From positions 93,295,181 to 93,359,180 of the forward strand of contig NC_044984.1 in the NCBI RefSeq assembly GCF_008728515.1: DNA of 64,000 nt, in the 5' to 3' direction. Numbering within the stretch: position 1 is the stretch's first letter; the number at the start of each line of letters is the position of its first letter. This DNA comes from Papio anubis. Its lineage: Eukaryota > Chordata > Mammalia > Primates > Cercopithecidae. The position numbers were made by a program, and so were the translations under genes. Positions 12,663-23,788 of the stretch are shown one piece after another. The notes under the pieces were generated by a model. It had not been told where the DNA came from. It saw only the letters and a list, made by a program, of their open reading frames with translations, and ran no database searches.

Positions 12663-12976
12663 TTAAAAAAGCTCAGGGCAAATCTGCTCCTCGTGGTAGT
12701 GGGACTATGGTAACATAAACATTTAAAAATGTATCCTTTTCTTTAATTTCCCAAATTTCTAAAATTAACTTGTATTATTGTATAACTAGGAAAATAAATA
12801 TTATTTTTATTTTGTTAGGAAATGTCAAAATGCGATGGGCAGAATATATATAGAGAAAGGGCAGCAAAAATTTCTTTGGCCAGCTGTGGCACAGTAAGTT
12901 TAAATGTCAACAGCCAAAACTGTCAGTAGGGTAGTTTCAAAAACATATTGAACCACAACTTTGAAAGATATTTTGA

Positions 12977-13280
12977 GCTGGGCACGGTGGCTCATGCCTG
13001 TAATCCCAGCACTTTGGGAGGCCAAGGTGGGCAGATTGCAAGGTCAGGAGTTTGAACCAGCCTGGTCAACATGGTGAAACCCTACCTCTATCAAAAATAC
13101 AAAAATTACCAGGCATGGTGGCATTTGCCTGTAATCCCAGCTGCTCGGAAGGCTGAGACAGGAGAATCACTTGAACCTGGGAGGCAGAGGTTGCAGTGAG
13201 CTGAGATTGTGCCACTGCACTCCAGCCTGGGCGACAGAGTGAGACACTCTCTCAGGGGTGGAGGTGGAGGGAAGAAAAAG
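12977..13280 (+). mobile_element. Alu (AluS-like) with 14-bp target-site duplication
   Basis: Full-length dimer starting gctgggcacgg. Flanked by the identical 14-mer gaaagatattttga at 12,963-12,976 and 13,281-13,294. The 3' tail is not a clean poly-A; it is a G/A-rich 'gtggaggtggagggaag' sequence. Confidence 0.96.
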
Positions 13281-13489
13281 GAAAGATATTTTGAATTCTC
13301 CCTTATATGACTTTCGTGAATGGCCAAAGTATCATTCTATAGTCAGGAACAGGCTGACTTTTTGAGCAAGGGCTTCAAGCTGAACAGAAGAAAGAGACAT
13401 AAGGATGAACAAGACCTATCTCTGCAAGCAGAGGTCAGCCACTTGATGAAGGCAGTGCAAAGGGGATAGCTTTCTCTGGAAATCCTTGG

Positions 13490-13735
13490 CTTCAGCTACT
13501 CATCCTCCACCTCCTGCCAAGTCTGGGTTAGGTCCCCCTCAGTAGAGTGTCCTCTGTTCTAGCACTCCCCACACTGTGTTGTCATTACCTGTATATGTCT
13601 GTGTTTCCAACTAGACTTTAAGCTCTATGAAGGCAAGGGCTGAATGTAGCTTGCTCACTATTGAATTACATTTCCTGACACGTTGCTTTGCACACACTGA
13701 GGGTCAAGTAAATATTTGTTCAATATATAATGGAA
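13490..13735 (+). mobile_element. LINE-2 3' end, sense
   Basis: 'actagactttaagctctatgaaggcaagggctg' and 'aagtaaatatttgttcaat' are the L2 terminal landmarks. Confidence 0.75.
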
Positions 13736-13751
13736 TTATTATGCATCAAAC

Positions 13752-13956
13752 ACTCCTGTGAGAATCGTCCTCTTTATGAGTCGGTGTCAGAAACAACGCC
13801 AAACCTCAAACAAGAATATTGAAGAGTTCAAATGAGAAAATTCAAATACCCCAACAGATCGTGACTCCTGTCAGAATCGCCCTCTTTTACATACGAAGAT
13901 CAGTGTCAGAAACAACACCAAATACAAGAATATTGAAGAGTTCAAATGAGAAAATT
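13752..13956 (+). repeat. Imperfect tandem duplication, about 92 bp x 2
   Basis: 13,752-13,842 and 13,864-13,956 share 'actcctg.cagaatcg.cctctttta', 'gtgtcagaaacaac.ccaaa' and the exact 'caagaatattgaagagttcaa' region, separated by 21 bp. It lies just 3' of an L2 and belongs to no family I recognise. Confidence 0.88.
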
Positions 13957-13959
13957 TCA

Positions 13960-14312
13960 TTCTTAAAAAATGGACAAGATTTCTTATACTCAGGCAAAAA
14001 GAGATAGAAATAAGAATCTGCCTATGTATGAAAAGCAAATACAATTCCTGTTTCCTTTATCTTCTTACAACTGTACACACTGTTCAACCATCTTTGGGCT
14101 TGTGATTACTGGGTAGTACACTGCTATTTCTTGAAGTGTCCATAAACACAGATAGCAGAGCTCAATTCCTGAAATGTGCTCCTGTTTGATAAGGCGGATT
14201 GAACTGGATCTTGTTCAGCCTTTAATCTACTTCCTTAAGCATCTGAGGATGTTGCAAACTCAAGGCTATTTCAGTACCTTTGCATTTGCAATGTATGATG
14301 CTTTAAAATGAT
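13960..14312. other. No recognised features
   Basis: Single-copy-looking sequence before the LTR nest. Confidence 0.4.
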
Positions 14313-14972
14313 AACTGTATTAACTTTCTATGGCCATTATAACACATTGCTGCAAACCTAATGGCTTAAAACAATGTAAATTTATTATCTTATAGTTCTG
14401 TCTATCAGATATGTGCCCAGATCTTACTGGACAAAGACCAAGGTGTTAGCAGGGTACATTCTTTTCTGGAGGCTCTAGGAGAGAATCCATTTCTTTGCAT
14501 GTTTCATCTGTAGAGGGGGAGCTGCTTTCATTGGCTTGTGCCCACCTTCCTCCATCTTTGAGACCATCAGGCTGAGTTCTTTCCATGCTACTATCTCTCT
14601 GGTTCCCTCTTTTCATTCCCTCTTCCACTTTCACAGACCTTTGTGTGATTAAGCCCACCAAAATAATCCAGAATAAAAAGTCTTCTTATCTTAAGGCCAA
14701 CTATTTGGCAACCTTAATTCCATCTGCAGCTTTAACCCACCTTTGCCATGTACCCTAATATATTCACAAATTCTGGGGAGTGGGATGTAGACATCTTTGG
14801 GGGTTGATGTAGTTTGGATGTTCAACTCCTCCAACTCCTCATGTTGAAATGTAATCTCCACCGTTGGAGGTAGGACCTCCTGGGATTGTGAATGGCTTAG
14901 TACCATCTCCTTGGTGATGAATGAGTTCTCAGTCTATTAGTTCATACAAAAGGGGGTTGTTTAAAAGAGTCT

Positions 14973-15252
14973 GGACTAGCATGGTGGCTCACGCCTGTAA
15001 TTTCAGCACTCTGGGAGGCCGAGGTGGTTGGATCAACTGAGGTCAGGAATTCGAGACCAGCCTGGCCAACATGGTGAAACCCCATCTCTACTACAAATAC
15101 AAAAATTAGCTGGGTGTGGTGGCACGTGCCTGTAATCCCAGCTACTGGGGATGCTGAGGCAGGAGAATCGCTTGAACCCAGGAGGCAGAGGTTGCAGTGA
15201 GCCGAGATCACACCATTGTATTTCAGCCTGGGTGACAAGAGTGAAACTCCGC

Positions 15253-15297
<45 letters not shown>
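14973..15297 (+). mobile_element. Alu with a (CA)n tail, inside the MST-like LTR
   Basis: Full-length Alu beginning actagcatggtggctc. The LTR resumes exactly after it. The flanks aaaagagtctgg (14,963-14,974) and aaaggagcctgg (15,296-15,307) are a diverged 12-bp target-site duplication. The usual A-tail has been replaced by CA dinucleotides. Confidence 0.94.
15253..15296 (+). repeat. (CA)n microsatellite in Alu tail
   Basis: About 20 CA units, interrupted once by TA near the start. Likely length-polymorphic. Confidence 0.95.
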
Positions 15298-15298
<1 letters not shown>

Positions 15299-15530
15299 GG
15301 AGCCTGGCGTCTCTCTTGCCACATAACACTCCGGCTCCTGTTCACCTTCTGCCATGATTGAAAGCTTCCCGAGGCCCTCACCAGGAGCAGATGCTGGCAA
15401 CATGCTTCCTGTATAGCTTTAGAACTATGAGCCAAAATAAATCTCTTTTCTTAATAACTTACTCAGCCTCAGGCATTCCTTTAGAGCAATGCAAATGGAA
15501 GAACACAGGGGCGATTTCTCTGCCTACCAA

Positions 15531-16180
15531 ATAAATATACACACAATTATATATGCATACAAACTAGGAAATAGAGTCACTTATATTTATCAGTATTCAA
15601 AAAACCATGTCCCTATGCCAGCTGTCTACTGTCTGTCCCTTCACTGCCCCTGAAAAAAAGAAAAATGATCCAAGACTCAAACACTGAAACCACAGAATGA
15701 AATACTCTTGGAGATAAAAAAGTCAAATGCTTCTTTTGCTATGTGGATTTAAGAGAAACATCTCCACAGTATCAGTTGTGTGGGAGTTTATGTGTAGGAA
15801 TCTAACTGCTCATGAGTTATCTCCATGAAGTCCCGCTCACAGTATGAATAGACGGGATCCTGTTATAATCTGCTCACTGTTTGCCTTGCAATTGTGCACA
15901 TAAATTATGTCCAAACCCTTTTCTTCTTAATCATTCTTCTTTCAGAAATTTTGTTTATCTTTCTAATTTGATTAGACAAGGCTCTCCTATCCCCCACTGC
16001 TTTTTTAACAGCACAGAGATAGCAGGAGGATTGATCAGTAACTGGAGATCCGCAGGGGTGATAAGCTTTTCTGTATATTTATGTAGAAGGCAAAACATAG
16101 CAGAATGAGAAATATCAGATTCCAGATTTCATGTCCCATATGTCTCCATCCAACCCTGCATCATGCATTAAACAAACAAA
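15531..16180. other. No recognised features
   Basis: Single-copy-looking; a 75-residue frame at 15,881 has no supporting signal. Confidence 0.45.
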
Positions 16181-16191
16181 AAGTAACAGAA

Positions 16192-16473
16192 GGGCTGGGC
16201 ATGGTGACTCCTGCCTATAATCTCAGCACTTTAGGAGATCGAGATGGGTGGATCACTTGAGCTCAGGAGTTCAAGACCAGCCTCGGCAACATGGTGAAAC
16301 CCCATCTCTACAAAAAATACAAAAATTAGTCGGGCGTAGTGGCGTGCGCCTGTTGCTCCAGCTACTTGGGAGGCTGAGGTAGGAGGACTGCTTGAGCCTG
16401 GAAGGCGGAGTTTGCAGTGAGCTGAGATTGTGTCAATGCACTCCAGCCTGGGCAGCAGAGTCAGACCCTGTCT

Positions 16474-16512
<39 letters not shown>

Positions 16513-16527
16513 AGAGAGAGAGAAAAT
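16192..16527 (+). mobile_element. Alu (AluJ/Sz-like) with 35-base poly-A
   Basis: Full-length dimer. A run of 35 A (16,475-16,509) is followed by (GA)n to 16,524. Target-site duplication aagtaacagaa at 16,181-16,191 and 16,528-16,538. Confidence 0.96.
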
Positions 16528-16539
16528 AAGTAACAGAAC

Positions 16540-17360
16540 TAGCAGCATTTCATATTCCAGCTACCTTTCCCCCATTTACAAATTGCTGAGTTTGAAACAT
16601 TTGTTATATTTGGTTTTGAGTGAAACCAGAATCAATAATAAATTTATTTTGCATTCATTCCTCAATATATTTACTGTGTGAATATGGATCAGCAGGGATG
16701 GTGTGAGACTGCCACACTCAAGCTGGGCATCTGTGCAGTCCACATCAACACTTCCAGTACTCTCAACAAGGCCAATAAATCATAAAGCTCATGTGCTACT
16801 GAATTCAGCACTTCACTACAGGCAAAATCGATGGAGATGCTTCCAGAATTTTCAGTTTTACAGCTTCTTGAACAAATCTTTTCCCCTATTCCCTCTGTCT
16901 GCCTGTCTGGTTAAGGTTGAGGCATGGACACTGGGTTTGCCTCCTCTCTACCCACCTTCTCCATCCCCTATTGAGAAATGACCACGTGGTTGAGGTTGAT
17001 CTTGTAGCCAAGCCAATCGTGGTTTTTCCATCCCTATTCCCAGTGAGGCAAACTGTTGCACGTCATTCCCCTGGCAACCAAGACTGGTTCAGTTTGGGTT
17101 GATTCGATGCTGGCAGAAGTTTTTTGGGGCTTCTAGGTAAAGCATCCTCATCCTTAAGTAAGAGTCTCAAAGAGTCACCTTTCCCCATCCCAAACTGATT
17201 CTAGAACTTCTGCAGGCATCTTGTTATCCATCTGATGAAGTAACTGACCTAGAAGAATCACAGGGAGGTGGAGCTCCTTCCCTATCCCTGCACACACATC
17301 TCCAGTTATGCAGGAATATATGCATTATTCATTTGTTTGTTTACTCCTGTTTGAGTTGGA
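16540..17360. other. No recognised features
   Basis: Frames of 61-92 residues at 16,703 and 16,917 show no gene hallmarks. Could hold an unassigned old repeat near 16,975-17,110. Confidence 0.4.
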
Positions 17361-17364
17361 GTTT

Positions 17365-18425
17365 TTTGTTATATTTCCTCATTCACTCTACACATAATTA
17401 CAACTGTCTGCTGTGTACCAGGACTGCTTTAAGCAACGTGGATTAAAAGAACAAAAAAGGTTCCTGACTTCCAGTAGGAAGACTTTAAAAAGCAAATAAT
17501 AAATCTAATAAATCAGGAAACCCAACAAGAACAAGATAAAGAACTAGAGAGTGACAGGAGCTATTGGGGGAAAGATGGGAGTAGCTGATTATAATTTTAA
17601 ACAGGGTGGTCAGGTTTCACCTCATTGAAAAATGTGATTTGGCTCACATTTGGAATCCCAGAACTTTGGGAGGCTGAGGCAGGAGGATTGCTTGAGCCTA
17701 GGAGTTCAAGACCAGCCTGGGAAACATAGTGATATCTTATCTCTACTGCAGGCATGGTGGCACACGCCTGTAGTCCTAGCTACTGAGGAGGCTGAGGCAG
17801 GAGGATCACTTGAGCCCAGGAGTTCGAGACTGCAGTGAGCTATGATTGAGCCACTGCACTCCAGCCTGGGCAACAAAGCAAGATCCTGTCTCAAAAAAAA
17901 AAAAAAAAAAAGTGTGTTTTGAGTAGACTTTGAGTGAATGAGCATATGTGGATATTTGGAGAAGAGTTTTCTAGGCAGAGGAAACTGCCAACACAAATTT
18001 CCTAAGTTGGGAGCTTGCTTGGGAGTGTGAGAGGAGAAAGGAGTGGTGGGAGTGAAGTGAGGGTGGGCAGGGGTTAACAGGGAGCCCTGTGTGTCTTTTA
18101 GCCCAATGCAGAAGCATTTTGGCTTTGACTCTGATTCAAGTGGGGAACCACAGAGGGCTTTTGAGCGGAGTGAAAAGCATCACTCTAGCTGTTGTGTTGG
18201 GAAAGGACTTTGGAGCAGTAAAGGAAGGTGCAGGGAGCTGACTTAGAAGGCCACAGTCCCATGCCAGGCTGGAGATGCTGCAGCAGTGGTCCAGGGTGGT
18301 AGCGATGAAGGTGGTGAGCTGTGATTTGGATTCCGGATATGTTCTGAAGGCAGAGCCAACAGGATTCCCTGAGTATAGGGGGAGGTGAGAGAAAAGCAAG
18401 GAGTCAAGGATGACTCCAGCTGAAA
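17365..18425 (-). mobile_element. LINE-2, antisense, split by an Alu
   Basis: Starts at the L2 3' end in reverse ('ctgtgtaccaggactgcttt'). After the Alu it runs through 'cataggcagaggaaactgccaac', 'ttttgagcggagtgaaaagcatcactctagctg' and 'ggagtcaaggatgactccagc', the reverse complement of the L2 ORF end and 3' region. No intact frame. Confidence 0.82.
17638..17911 (+). mobile_element. AluJ-like, with internal deletion, inside L2
   Basis: Begins ggctcacatttggaatccc (5' end truncated), lacks part of the left-monomer end and linker, and ends in 19 A (17,893-17,911). Flanks aaaaatgtgattt and aaaagtgtgtttt form a diverged duplication. Diagnostic 'ggaggattgcttgagcc' is AluJ-type. Confidence 0.93.
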
Positions 18426-18429
18426 GCAA

Positions 18430-19555
18430 CCTAAATCATTCACTCTCAAATTTACCTGACTTGCTTATCAGCTATTTACAACTAATGAATGTTACAAACC
18501 GTGGAGAAGTCCAACCCAAATACAGGGTTCACATGCAAACCAGTAATTTGATATTGAGGGCTCTACATGTTCCATCAACCACAACCCCCTACTTAAAATA
18601 TTTTCCTTGGCTGCCTTTTAAGAATAAAGTTATTTTCCACAGTCTTTGAGAGTTAACTCAGGTAGGACCGAAGTGATGATTGTTCTATCCTCTGCAGCAA
18701 TGCCATTGCCCTTTATCCTTCTGTGATGTGATTTTCCTGTGTCTTCTGCTCTGGATGTGATGACGAAATCCCTCCCTTGTTGATGGACTCAGCATCTGTA
18801 CATGGGATATTTTGACTCCAATTTTCCTGATGCATCATCCTAATTGTCTGGTAGTTACTGACTGTCAGTTACCAACCGGTGTGAGATATTCTTCAGCTCT
18901 TCATCAGGAACAGAATTACAGCCTCTATCTTTAGAAATGATATATGCTGAGGATTATTCATGTTTGTAATTACAAATCTAGCAGAAGTGCAATTATTTAA
19001 AAAAACCCTTGGAAAGGACATCTTGTTGTATAATGCAGAACCTGCTGTTAGCCTCTTGTGCTGGTATTACCTTTGTTGCTATAATTTCCACCTGCATTTC
19101 AGTTGTAATTTAACATTATCTGTCTTCTCCGTATCTTTCTACCTGGTTGTAATCGTTAGGCCTCCTGCCGTTTATTCTTAAATACTTTCTTCTCTGTTCT
19201 GAATTACTGGGCTATTTTCTGTGATTATAACCTAAGAAACAGCTGCAGCAACCCTTGTTGCGTTGTAAAAACTTCAGAGGGTTGGTTTATTTCTAGTTTA
19301 AAACCAGCGAAGGAAAGAGCGGGGTACCTTCGGAGGTCATTCACATAAAACCATTGTCTTAAGAATGAAGAAACTGAAGCTTTTGAGTGATGAAGTTGCT
19401 CATGATCATTTACATTCTTATTGTTATGCTGTACTCTGGAGTAGCAACTATGGATATATATTCAGAGATAGGATCTTTTAAGTCCTAGCACCTTGCAATT
19501 TATGCTGATTAACCAACGACCTGCCTAACAGAGCTCGAGATGGGAAGGGAAGCGA
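18430..19555. other. About 1.1 kb without recognised features
   Basis: No gene signature. The segment 18,590-18,650 faintly resembles an L2 ORF piece but is too short to call. Confidence 0.45.
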
Positions 19556-19559
19556 CACT

Positions 19560-19678
19560 GAATCCTATTTCTGAGCCAGACACTGCTAGGTGTTTTGTAT
19601 CATGGACCACACTGATATGCACAATAACCTGATGAGGTAGGAATAATTATGCCAATTTCTCTCTCTCTGTCTCTCTCC

Positions 19679-19709
<31 letters not shown>

Positions 19710-19800
19710 ATGCTGGAATTTTTGGGAGATTAAGCAACAGGCTCAAGAGCACACAGGTAGTAACTCTCTAATAGTAAGAACTGCTTGACTTTCCACCCCT
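19560..19800 (-). mobile_element. MIR SINE, antisense, split by a microsatellite
   Basis: 'gccagacactgctaggtgtttt', 'acaataacctgatgaggtaggaataatta' before and 'agattaagcaacaggctcaagagcacacaggtagta' after the dinucleotide repeat. Confidence 0.82.
19658..19710 (+). repeat. Compound (TC)n-(CA)n microsatellite
   Basis: Irregular TC repeats (19,658-19,684) pass into about 13 CA units (to 19,710), within the MIR. Confidence 0.93.
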
Positions 19801-19889
19801 TCTCTTTTTACTAAGTTTCCAGGAAGAACAGGAAGAGGAAGATATAATGGATATCTTCCAAAGGGGTGAGATATGAGTATGAGCTACTT

Positions 19890-20188
19890 CTTTTTTTTTT
19901 TTTTTTGAGACGGAGTCTCACTCTGTTGCCCAGGCTGGAGTGCGGTGGCGTGATCTCAGCTCACTGCAACCTCCCTCTCCTGGGTTCAAGGGATTCTCCT
20001 GCTTCAGCCTCCCAAGTAGCTGGGACTACAGGCAAGTGCCACCACGCCCAGCTAATTTTTTGTATTTTTAGTAGAGTCGGGGTTTCACTGTGTTAGCCAG
20101 GATGGTCTCGATCTCCTGACCTCATAATCTGCCCACCTCGGCCTCCCAAAGTGCTGGGATTACTGGCGTGAGCCACCGCACCCCGCCA
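19890..20188 (-). mobile_element. Alu (young AluS/AluY-like), antisense
   Basis: Poly-T start, then a full dimer with 'gttagccaggatggtctcgatctcctgac', the reverse of the AluY-type left arm. Target-site duplication agtatgagctacttc (19,876-19,890) and agtatgaactacttt (20,189-20,203). Confidence 0.95.
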
Positions 20189-20204
20189 AGTATGAACTAC
20201 TTTT

Positions 20205-21126
20205 AAGGCATTTGGAAGCCCAAAGAGCTTGGGAAACCATGAAGACTGGGCCTCACAACTGCAGTTTTCCCAGGCCTGTGCAGCTGCCTCCATCCTTTTG
20301 CACTGAGCAAACCGGACCTAGTTAAGTAATGTCACCAAACTGTTAAAAAAGGAAGCACAAAACTAGGAGGTAGGATGTCAGATAATTTGTTTAAGTTTTT
20401 GGTTTTTAAAATCTTGACTCTTTGAGGTTGTTTTGAGTCTCATTGGTCCAAAGTGGCTCAATCTGACTGAGTAAGGGGTTGGAGGAGGAAGGAATTTAAA
20501 AGCTAAAGATTGGTGGGAAAAGGATACTGCCTTAGGTTGTCTGTAGGTAAATAAGGGTTTGACTCCACACAAACTCTCTTCCTGAAACAATCAAGAATGC
20601 TTCACATCAGAAGCATCAATTAATGCCTTCTTTCTGTTAATTCTTTAGTCTTTAGCTATTTCTGCTGTTGCTGCAGAGGCAGAGAGATGGTGAAAGAATC
20701 AACCTCAGGAAATAGTATGGAGGTCAAGGGTCAGCTAAGGGGATCTGCTGATTTTCTGATCTGTGGGGTTTTCTGAGTGAGTCCCCCTTGAATTGCAGGA
20801 GGGCATCCAATAGGAACCCCAGTATGCAACAGTCTCAAAAGATAGCCTCTAGAATACTCAGATTAGCATTAATCCATGAAAATGACGTGCTATAATGATG
20901 ATGATGAGACTAGAACCTAGAGTTACATGCATTGTGGGAACGGTTTGAATTGAAAGGCTGAAGGAGGGAGTGGTTGTCTTCCAAGAGGGTATGATGGTCA
21001 TGCTGAATGAAGAATGAAGTGAAAGAAGTCAATGAAGATGCATTAAGACCGTAGGTCAGGTTCAAGTAGTAACTCCTAAGAGTTCAACCACATAATGACG
21101 CATTGAAGGATTTCTATTACAATCAT
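20205..21126. other. About 0.9 kb without recognised features
   Basis: No repeat or gene signature. Confidence 0.45.
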
Positions 21127-21142
21127 AAGAAACAGCAAAGTG

Positions 21143-21441
21143 GTTGAGTATAGTGGCTCATGCCTGTAATCCCAGCACTTTGGGAGGCCAAGGTGGGCAG
21201 ATCACTTAAGGTCAGGAGATCGAGACCAGCCTGGCCAACATGGTGAAACCCCATCTCTACCAAAAATACAAAAATTAGCAGGGCATGGTGGTGCCCACCA
21301 GTAATCCCAGCTACTTGGGAGGCTGAGAGAGGAGAATCACTTGAACCTGGGAGGTGGAGGTTGCAGTAAGTTGAGATTGTACCACTGCACTCCAGTCTGG
21401 GCAACAGAGTGAGACTCTGTCTCAAAGAAAAGAAAGAAGAA
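21143..21441 (+). mobile_element. Alu (AluS-like) with 16-bp target-site duplication
   Basis: Full dimer beginning 'gttgagtatagtggctc', with an A/G-mixed tail. Flanks aagaaacagcaaagtg (21,127-21,142) and aagaaacagcagagtg (21,442-21,457) differ at one base. Confidence 0.96.
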
Positions 21442-21679
21442 AAGAAACAGCAGAGTGTCCCATATGTCCTGCGGTCCTAAGGAAACTGATTAATGGCTTC
21501 AAAACTTTATTTCTCATCAAAATGAACGTGGTTAATTACAAATCCAGAAGTTTTAGTCCTGCCTCCAAAAAGTCTGATTTTACCAATGGAAATAACCCCC
21601 AGGTAATTCCTGCAAGCAGCCTCACAGGAAACATCTGGGGTAGGTGACCCCAACTTCTGTCATTGTGAGTTTCTGTGTG

Positions 21680-21844
21680 CTTTTTTTTTTTTTTGGTTTT
21701 TGGTTTTAATAGACAGGGTCTTGCTCTCTTGCCCAGGCTAGGGTGCAGTGGTGCAATTATAGCTCACTTCAGCCTTAAACTCCTGGGTTCAAGGGATCCT
21801 CCCACATTGCTGGGATTACAGATGTGAGCCACTATGTCAGGCTC
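21680..21844 (-). mobile_element. Short Alu (monomer/AluJ-like), antisense
   Basis: About 165 bp: poly-T, 'gacagggtcttgctctcttgcccaggct', then a jump to 'cccacattgctgggattacag'. Flanked by tctgtgtg (21,672-21,679 and 21,845-21,852). Confidence 0.9.
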
Positions 21845-21852
21845 TCTGTGTG

Positions 21853-22430
21853 TTCCTTCTAATAGTACTTCTAGAACATCTCTTATTTTTTTTCTTTTCC
21901 AGCTCAGAGATTCTTAGTTTGAGGGCTCAATGAATAGGGCCCAGGGGATCTACAACCCTCCTGAAATTATATGCAGAATTTCACATATATATGAGCTATG
22001 TGCAGAATCTCAAAGGAATCTGTGGTTTCCAAAGGGTTTAGAATAATTGCTCCAACTGTTCTATTCGTCTCCTTTCTGCCCTGACCCCCTGGAGCTGGTT
22101 CACAGCTTTTTATCCTGGCCAGTCTTCCTGGCTTTAGTGGACAGTACATTTCTCTTTGACTTTGAAACTTTACGTTTAACTATGAGACATAGCATGAAAC
22201 TTTGGAAAGAGGGGATCACTTCCATGTTTCTATTAAAATTAATTTCCTTTGGAAGAATATGCCTGTGACAGTTTTCATAGAACACTGCTGTCCTCATTTT
22301 AATGAGAAACTTAAAATAATTCATCCATGTCACCAATATTCTATTGTGTCTCTTTTCTCCCAGAAGCTGATCTCTTTGCTAAACCATCTTCAGCGCAGCT
22401 CCAGTTGAAGTCTTTTGCTTGTCTGGGTCC
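21853..22430. other. No recognised features
   Basis: Short overlapping frames on both strands (68-78 residues) have no support as genes. Confidence 0.4.
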
Positions 22431-22434
22431 TTTG

Positions 22435-22910
22435 TTGCCCTCCCGGTGCTCTGCTGTCCACAGAATATAGCCCTGACTCGGTAGCCTGGCATCTGTGCTC
22501 TTTGCAATCTGACTACCTCCTGCTGCTCTCCTAATTGTTCCATGTTCCAAGCTAACTGTGCTCCTCGCCATTGCCCAAGCCCTGTCTGTGCCCTCTTCCC
22601 TCTGGGCCTACAGGGGATGCCCTCCCTCTCCTCTCCATCTGTCACCATGTACCCTTGTTCAAGGCCTTCATCCCATCTCTCCATCAGCCAGAAATTTCCT
22701 CTTCTATGAACATCAATTGTACTTGGTTCATACGGGTCTTATGGCATTTATAACATATTGATTTTTGTTTTATTATGCATGATGTGTGTTTCTCTTTTTT
22801 CTTATTAGATTCCAAGACCTTTCATCACAGGTCCCTTGTTGATTTAACTGTGTGTCTGGTCATTTGCCTGTCACGGTACCTAGCATACAAAAATCTGGTG
22901 AATGCATTTA
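22435..22910 (+). mobile_element. LINE-2 3' region, sense
   Basis: 'ctttgcaatctgactacctcctgctgctctcc', 'ttcaaggccttcatcccatctc', 'attagattccaagacct' and 'cacggtacctagcatacaaaaatctggtgaatgca' follow the L2 3' order. Confidence 0.72.
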
Positions 22911-23099
22911 AAAACCTAGATATGGCTATTTTAATTCAGAAAAAATAAATCTGTTTGCCTTTTCTCCTGGTAATCTAAGTTGTGCAGTTGCACGAGAACT
23001 GCATATCAACTGCATTCAACTCTTGATAAATTAGAAAAGTCATCTGATGGTTTCATTAAAATGTGGACTTCAAAAATTATTTATGTGATTTCTTTTTTC

Positions 23100-23290
23100 A
23101 TAACATCTTTGTGAGACTTGTAATAGTGTAGTATTTCCCCCTCCTCTTTTGGCTGGTGATTTCACTGAGGTGAGAGGTTAAAGTGGGTCATTCAAGGCCA
23201 CAGAGCAGGCAGGTGACAAAACTGGCACTGGAACCTTGGCCTCCTGGGGCCACATTAGCAGAGCGTAGCATTGATTGCACTAAGAATGGA
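23100..23290 (-). mobile_element. MIR SINE, antisense
   Basis: 'ggtcattcaaggccacagagcaggcaggtgac' and 'actggaaccttggcctcctg' match antisense MIR. Confidence 0.72.
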
Positions 23291-23788
23291 ATACAAATGT
23301 GCTCACACATTGCCAAATCTTGTGGGTCAAAAAGTTTGTTTTAGTGAAAGCATCACAGACAATGAATTATTTGAAATTTTCTCTTTTCACCAGTCAATTT
23401 TGGCTGGCCCCTCTCTCTCTGTTCCCTAAATAAGGACACGCCTGTAGGTCTGGACCTCAGCCCTGTCTGCCTGTGACCTTCTCCAGTATCCAGGACCCTC
23501 AGCGATCAATACCTGCCTCATGGTTTCAATGATCATCACTCTGCTGACTTACTTAACATCTTTGTCTATGGTGATGACCCCTGTCTGCTCTCCACCTCAC
23601 ATCTCTTGTGGTTTACCAGAAGTTTCCACTTAGAATTCTGCTATCACTTCAAAATCCAGACATCTAAATCCAAACTCATCATCTGCTCTCTGACCAAACT
23701 TACTTCTTTCTCAATCTACATTTTTCTACCATCATTCTCCTAGTCATCCAAATTTAAAATCATTGTTATCTTTAACTTCCTTTTCTTT

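Larger units (their letters stand above)
11765..12815 (+). mobile_element. Old LINE-1 3' UTR tail, sense, split by a DNA transposon
   Basis: 11,765-11,980 has the L1 3' UTR pattern 'aaaatgctcagaatgtaaagttaag...gtaggattcctttt'. 12,665-12,815 continues with 'ccaaatttctaaaattaacttgtattattgtataac' and an A-rich end. The two halves fit one L1MC/L1ME-type tail interrupted at about 11,984-12,662. Confidence 0.6.
14815..15507 (+). mobile_element. Solo MaLR LTR (MST-like), sense, split by an Alu
   Basis: Runs from TGATGTAGTTTGG at 14,815 to ...GAACACA at 15,507. Landmarks: 'gaatggcttagtaccatctccttgg', 'ttctgccatgatt', 'gcttcccgaggccctcaccaggagcagatgctgg', 'atgagccaaaataaatctcttttctt' (the LTR polyadenylation area). 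Interrupted by an Alu at 14,975-15,295. Confidence 0.88.
14315..15530 (-). mobile_element. Old LTR (ERVL/MaLR-like), antisense, interrupted
   Basis: The 3' end of the LTR lies at 14,315 ('tattaactttctatggcc..taac'), followed by 'cttaaaacaatgtaaatttattatcttatagttctg', 'ttaattccatctgcag' and 'gatgtagacatctttggggg' to 14,814. The last few bases resume after the younger LTR at 15,508-15,530 ('ttctctgcctacca'). Subfamily not assigned. No viral gene remains attached. Confidence 0.7.

Noticed and set aside
14942..15403. 153-residue minus-strand frame with a long Cys-Val run
   Set aside because: The Cys-Val run is the translated (CA)n tail and the rest is antisense Alu.
17365..18425. Possible shared unknown repeat with 25.9-27.2 kb and 47.8-48.3 kb
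   Set aside because: These three looked like an unnamed family until read on the minus strand, where they match the LINE-2 ORF end and 3' region.
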